Shown here one piece after another: positions 5,891-7,397 of a DNA stretch of 7,397 bases. Made by a program: the position numbers and the translations under genes. This stretch comes from an uncultured Oscillibacter sp. (GTDB lineage: Bacteria; Bacillota; Clostridia; Oscillospirales; Oscillospiraceae). Under the pieces are notes generated by a model. It was given only the letters and a program-made list of their open reading frames with translations, searched no databases and had not been told where the DNA came from. The stretch is taken from positions 7,017 to 14,413 of the forward strand of contig CAJOFP010000030.1 in NCBI GenBank assembly GCA_905233795.1, in the 5' to 3' direction. Within the stretch, counting starts at the first letter, position 1; the number at the start of each line of letters is the position of its first letter.

Positions 5891-6005
5891 GAACCTCTCC
5901 CCTGTCCCCTCTCCTAAAAAGGAGAGGGGAACGTGAAAAGGTGGAAACGCCGCAAATTGGGTTCCCCCTCTCCTTATAAGGAGAGGGGGACAGGGGGTGA
6001 GGTTC
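5891..6005. mobile_element. MITE-like palindromic repeat element between maf and mreC
   Basis: A 115-bp non-coding element has terminal inverted repeats of 25 bases (5891-5915) and 27 bases (5979-6005). They differ by one substitution and two single-C indels, and their outer ends are GAACCTC and GAGGTTC. Each end also folds on itself. TCCCCTCTCCT (5905-5915) pairs with 5920-5930 around a four-A loop. Bases 5963-5990 are a perfect 28-bp palindrome centred on TTATAA. The middle (5931-5962) is unique. It has no ORF and no T-runs, so it is neither a gene nor a terminator pair. Pyrimidine-rich repeats of this general look (CCTGTCCCC-TCTCC) occur in multiple copies in other bacterial genomes. I see no clear target-site duplication and no second copy in this window. 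Confidence 0.7.
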
Positions 6006-6070
6006 ACGCGCTTTAAGTAAATGACGCGGAAAGCCGTGAAAGACGCGGCGGGGGGATTGAATTTAAATAA

Positions 6071-6116
6071 AAATCGCCCCTGTTTCGATGGAGATAGTTT
6101 GAAATTGGGGTGATTT
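6071..6116 (+). promoter_or_regulatory. RBS-sequestering hairpin in the mreC leader
   Basis: AAATCGCCCC (6071-6080) pairs with GGGGTGATTT (6107-6116) over 10 bp with one G-U wobble. The right arm is the mreC Shine-Dalgarno itself (GGGGTGAT, five bases before the ATG at 6120). A second short stem, TTTC (6083-6086) with GAAA (6101-6104), can stack inside. When formed, the hairpin would hide the ribosome site. The loop contains a four-codon ORF (ATG at 6088, stop at 6100-6102) without a ribosome site of its own. Confidence 0.55.
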
Positions 6117-6119
6117 GGG

Positions 6120-6956
6120 ATGAAAGATTTTTTGGAAAATCACGGATTATGGATTTTATTGGCGGCGGCGTTGATTTCGGCGGCGTTGGCGGCGGCGTCC
6201 CTGACGGGTTTTCACGCGCCGGAAAACGCGGTAAATGTATTGGCGACGCCGTTTCGCGTTGTCGGGACAGCCGGGGCGAAATGGTTTAACGAGCGGCAGG
6301 ACAGATACAGAGACGTGACAAAGCTGATAGAGGAAAATGAGGCGTTAAAGAAACGCGTGGCGGAGATGGAAGAAGCGGTCCGGCAGGCGGAGAGCGACAG
6401 TGATGAGAATCGAAGATTGCGGCAGTTGTTGGACTTGCGCGAACAGCGGCGGGATTTAAGCGATTTGGAAACGGCGTTAATAACGGAATACGCGGTCTCG
6501 AACTGGACATCGTCTTTGACGCTGGACAAAGGCAGTATGCACGGCGTGGAGCCGGGGGATTGCGTCATGGACGCGACAGGCGCCGTAGTCGGGGTTATCA
6601 GTCGGACGGGGACGAACTGGTCAACGGCGTTGACGCTGATTGATACGGATACTTCGATTGGGGCGCAGGTATTTCGGACAAAAGAATTAGGCGTGGCTAA
6701 AGGGGCTTTCGCGCTGATGGAGTCGGGGGAAATGCGTCTGGATTATCTTCCGGCGGACTGTCGGTTATTATCCGGGGACTTGGTCGTGACATCGGGATTA
6801 GGCGGTTATTTCCCGTCGGGCTTGGTGATTGGGACTGTCAAAGAAGTGTTACGGGATGAATCGGGATCGGCGGCGTATGCGATATTGGAGCCGAAAGTGA
6901 ACGCGGCGGATTTAACGCAAGTGGTCATTATTAAATCGTTTGATATAGTGACGTGA
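6120..6956 (+). CDS. mreC: Rod shape-determining protein MreC
   Basis: The 278-residue product has a short cytoplasmic start, one transmembrane helix (about 10-30, WILLAAALISAALAAASL) and an extracytoplasmic coiled coil (about 58-110, rich in E, K and R). The paired beta-barrel MreC domain (about 118-273) carries the family blocks LDKGSMHGVEPGD (135-147) and TSGLGGYFPSGLVIGTV (224-240). MreC dimers act as a scaffold of the elongasome, linking MreB, MreD, RodA and PBP2 for side-wall peptidoglycan synthesis. The ATG has a very strong GGGGTGAT ribosome site inside a hairpin. The usual neighbours mreB (before) and mreD (after) are absent. A MITE-like element lies upstream and a toxin-antitoxin pair downstream. 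The protein itself looks complete with no damaged motif. Confidence 0.94.
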   Translation: MKDFLENHGLWILLAAALISAALAAASLTGFHAPENAVNVLATPFRVVGTAGAKWFNERQDRYRDVTKLIEENEALKKRVAEMEEAVRQAESDSDENRRLRQLLDLREQRRDLSDLETALITEYAVSNWTSSLTLDKGSMHGVEPGDCVMDATGAVVGVISRTGTNWSTALTLIDTDTSIGAQVFRTKELGVAKGAFALMESGEMRLDYLPADCRLLSGDLVVTSGLGGYFPSGLVIGTVKEVLRDESGSAAYAILEPKVNAADLTQVVIIKSFDIVT

Positions 6957-6971
6957 AATCCGGGATATAAT
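6940..6971 (+). promoter_or_regulatory. Possible promoter of the toxin-antitoxin pair
   Basis: TTGATA (6940-6945, inside the end of mreC) and TATAAT (6966-6971) both match the vegetative consensus well. They are 20 bases apart, longer than ideal. The position, about 40 bases before the antitoxin ATG, is sensible. The AT-rich spacer makes a chance -10 likely. Confidence 0.35.
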
Positions 6972-7016
6972 AAAAATAAAATAAATATAAAATAAAAAAA
7001 TTGGAGGGATTGTCAG

Positions 7017-7298
7017 ATGGATGATGATCGTATATTCATGACGGATTTATGGTTGAAAGATTTTATAAAAGACGTGCCGCGATATTTAAAAATCGCGCTG
7101 GATGAAGAGCCGGTACAGGTCACGACGGAAGATAACCGGGATGTGATTATTATTCCGATGGAGGAATATAACGCGTTAAGACGGGCGAAAAATAATCTGG
7201 AGTATCTGAAAAAATTGCGGGAATCGGAAGAACAATATAAAAACGGACAGGTAATTGTAAAGACGATGGCGGAATTGGAGGCTATGGCGCGTGAGTGA
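7017..7298 (+). CDS. Phd/YefM-family antitoxin
   Basis: The 93-residue product shows the core of the YefM/Phd family: a helix ending PRYLKIALDEEPVQVTTEDN (21-40), the strand DVIIIPMEEYNAL (42-54), and a charged helical C-terminal half (YLKKLRESEEQYKNG at 63-77) of the kind that wraps the toxin. Such antitoxins bind their own operator through the N-terminal domain, neutralise the toxin through the flexible C-terminus and are degraded under stress. The ATG has a clear GGAGGG site (7003-7008) at eight bases. The N-terminus (MDDDRIFMTDLWLKDFIKDV) is diverged from classical YefM, so the family call rests mainly on residues 21-77 and on the overlapping YoeB-like gene, whose start lies inside the antitoxin's last codons. 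Confidence 0.87.
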   Translation: MDDDRIFMTDLWLKDFIKDVPRYLKIALDEEPVQVTTEDNRDVIIIPMEEYNALRRAKNNLEYLKKLRESEEQYKNGQVIVKTMAELEAMARE

Positions 7299-7397
7299 AA
7301 TGCTATTTACGGAACGCGGCTGGGCTGATTATGTCTATTGGGAGAAACAGGACCGGAAAACGCTGAGCCGTATTAATCAATTATTACAAAGTATCGG
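7291..7397 (+). CDS. yoeB: YoeB/Txe-family mRNA-interferase toxin, N-terminal part
   Basis: The frame opens with GTG at 7291, overlaps the antitoxin stop by eight bases and runs off the window after 35 codons. The translation includes MLFTERGWADYVYWEKQD (4-21) and LSRINQLLQSI (25-35). This matches the start of YoeB (LxFTxxxWxDYxxWxxxDxKxxxRINxLI). YoeB enters the ribosomal A site and cleaves mRNA, halting translation. GGAGG (7277-7281) is nine bases before the GTG. An in-frame ATG at 7300 is an alternative start but is 18 bases from that site. The catalytic Glu, Arg and C-terminal His/Tyr residues lie beyond the window, so I cannot say whether the toxin is intact. Confidence 0.88.
   Translation, partial: MSEMLFTERGWADYVYWEKQDRKTLSRINQLLQSI

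Noticed and set aside
5905..5990. Tandem intrinsic terminators after maf
   Set aside because: Neither hairpin is followed by a T-tract on either strand. The long inverted ends relating both hairpins are better explained by one palindromic element.
6088..6102. Four-codon leader peptide ORF in the mreC leader hairpin
   Set aside because: It has no ribosome site in front and is short enough to be chance. I mention it only as part of the hairpin.
7300..7302. ATG 7300 as the YoeB-like start
   Set aside because: GTG 7291 has a GGAGG site at nine bases and gives an SEMLF start as in relatives. The ATG is 18 bases from that site.

Overview
The window comes from a spore-forming Firmicute, most likely a Clostridia-class bacterium. 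It carries spoIVA directly downstream of a SPOCS(DUF3794)-LysM gene of the SipL type, a pairing known from Clostridia and absent from Bacillus subtilis, together with Gram-positive-style promoters and strong Shine-Dalgarno sites. Composition is distinctive. Coding regions favour CpG-containing codons (gcg, cgg, acg, ccg), while many spacers are almost pure A/T simple sequence (aaataaaat, aataataat).

Layout. 1-327 (minus strand): the 5' part of an aldose-1-epimerase-like gene, cut by the window edge, with a good divergent promoter at 386-414. 510-2160 (plus): a SipL-like spore coat morphogenesis gene split into two frames near 664-671. 2209-3684: spoIVA, full length, followed by an intrinsic terminator at 3721-3757. 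3802-4575: a TatD-family metal-dependent nuclease. 4576-4845: a regulatory region with a large hairpin, an exact Spo0A-box match, a sigma-A promoter and a sigma-H-like promoter, all upstream of zapA (4846-5178). 5246-5869: a Maf nucleotide pyrophosphatase. 5870-6119: a 115-bp MITE-like palindromic element, then a hairpin that covers the mreC ribosome binding site. 6120-6956: mreC. 7017-7298 and 7291 to the window end: a YefM/Phd antitoxin overlapping the start of a YoeB-type toxin.

The genes fall into three themes. The first is spore coat assembly: SpoIVA is the ATP-driven polymer that forms the coat base on the forespore, and SipL is its LysM partner. The second is cell division and shape: ZapA bundles FtsZ, Maf is a division-linked house-cleaning enzyme, and MreC is the elongasome scaffold. 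The third is accessory DNA: the MITE-like element and the toxin-antitoxin pair.

The observations most worth a second look are the possible sporulation-type (Spo0A plus sigma-H) control of zapA, the broken sipL reading frame with a microhomology signature, the palindromic element between maf and mreC, the RBS-sequestering hairpin of mreC, and the absence of mreB and mreD around mreC. I recognised no tRNA, rRNA, CRISPR array or classical insertion sequence.
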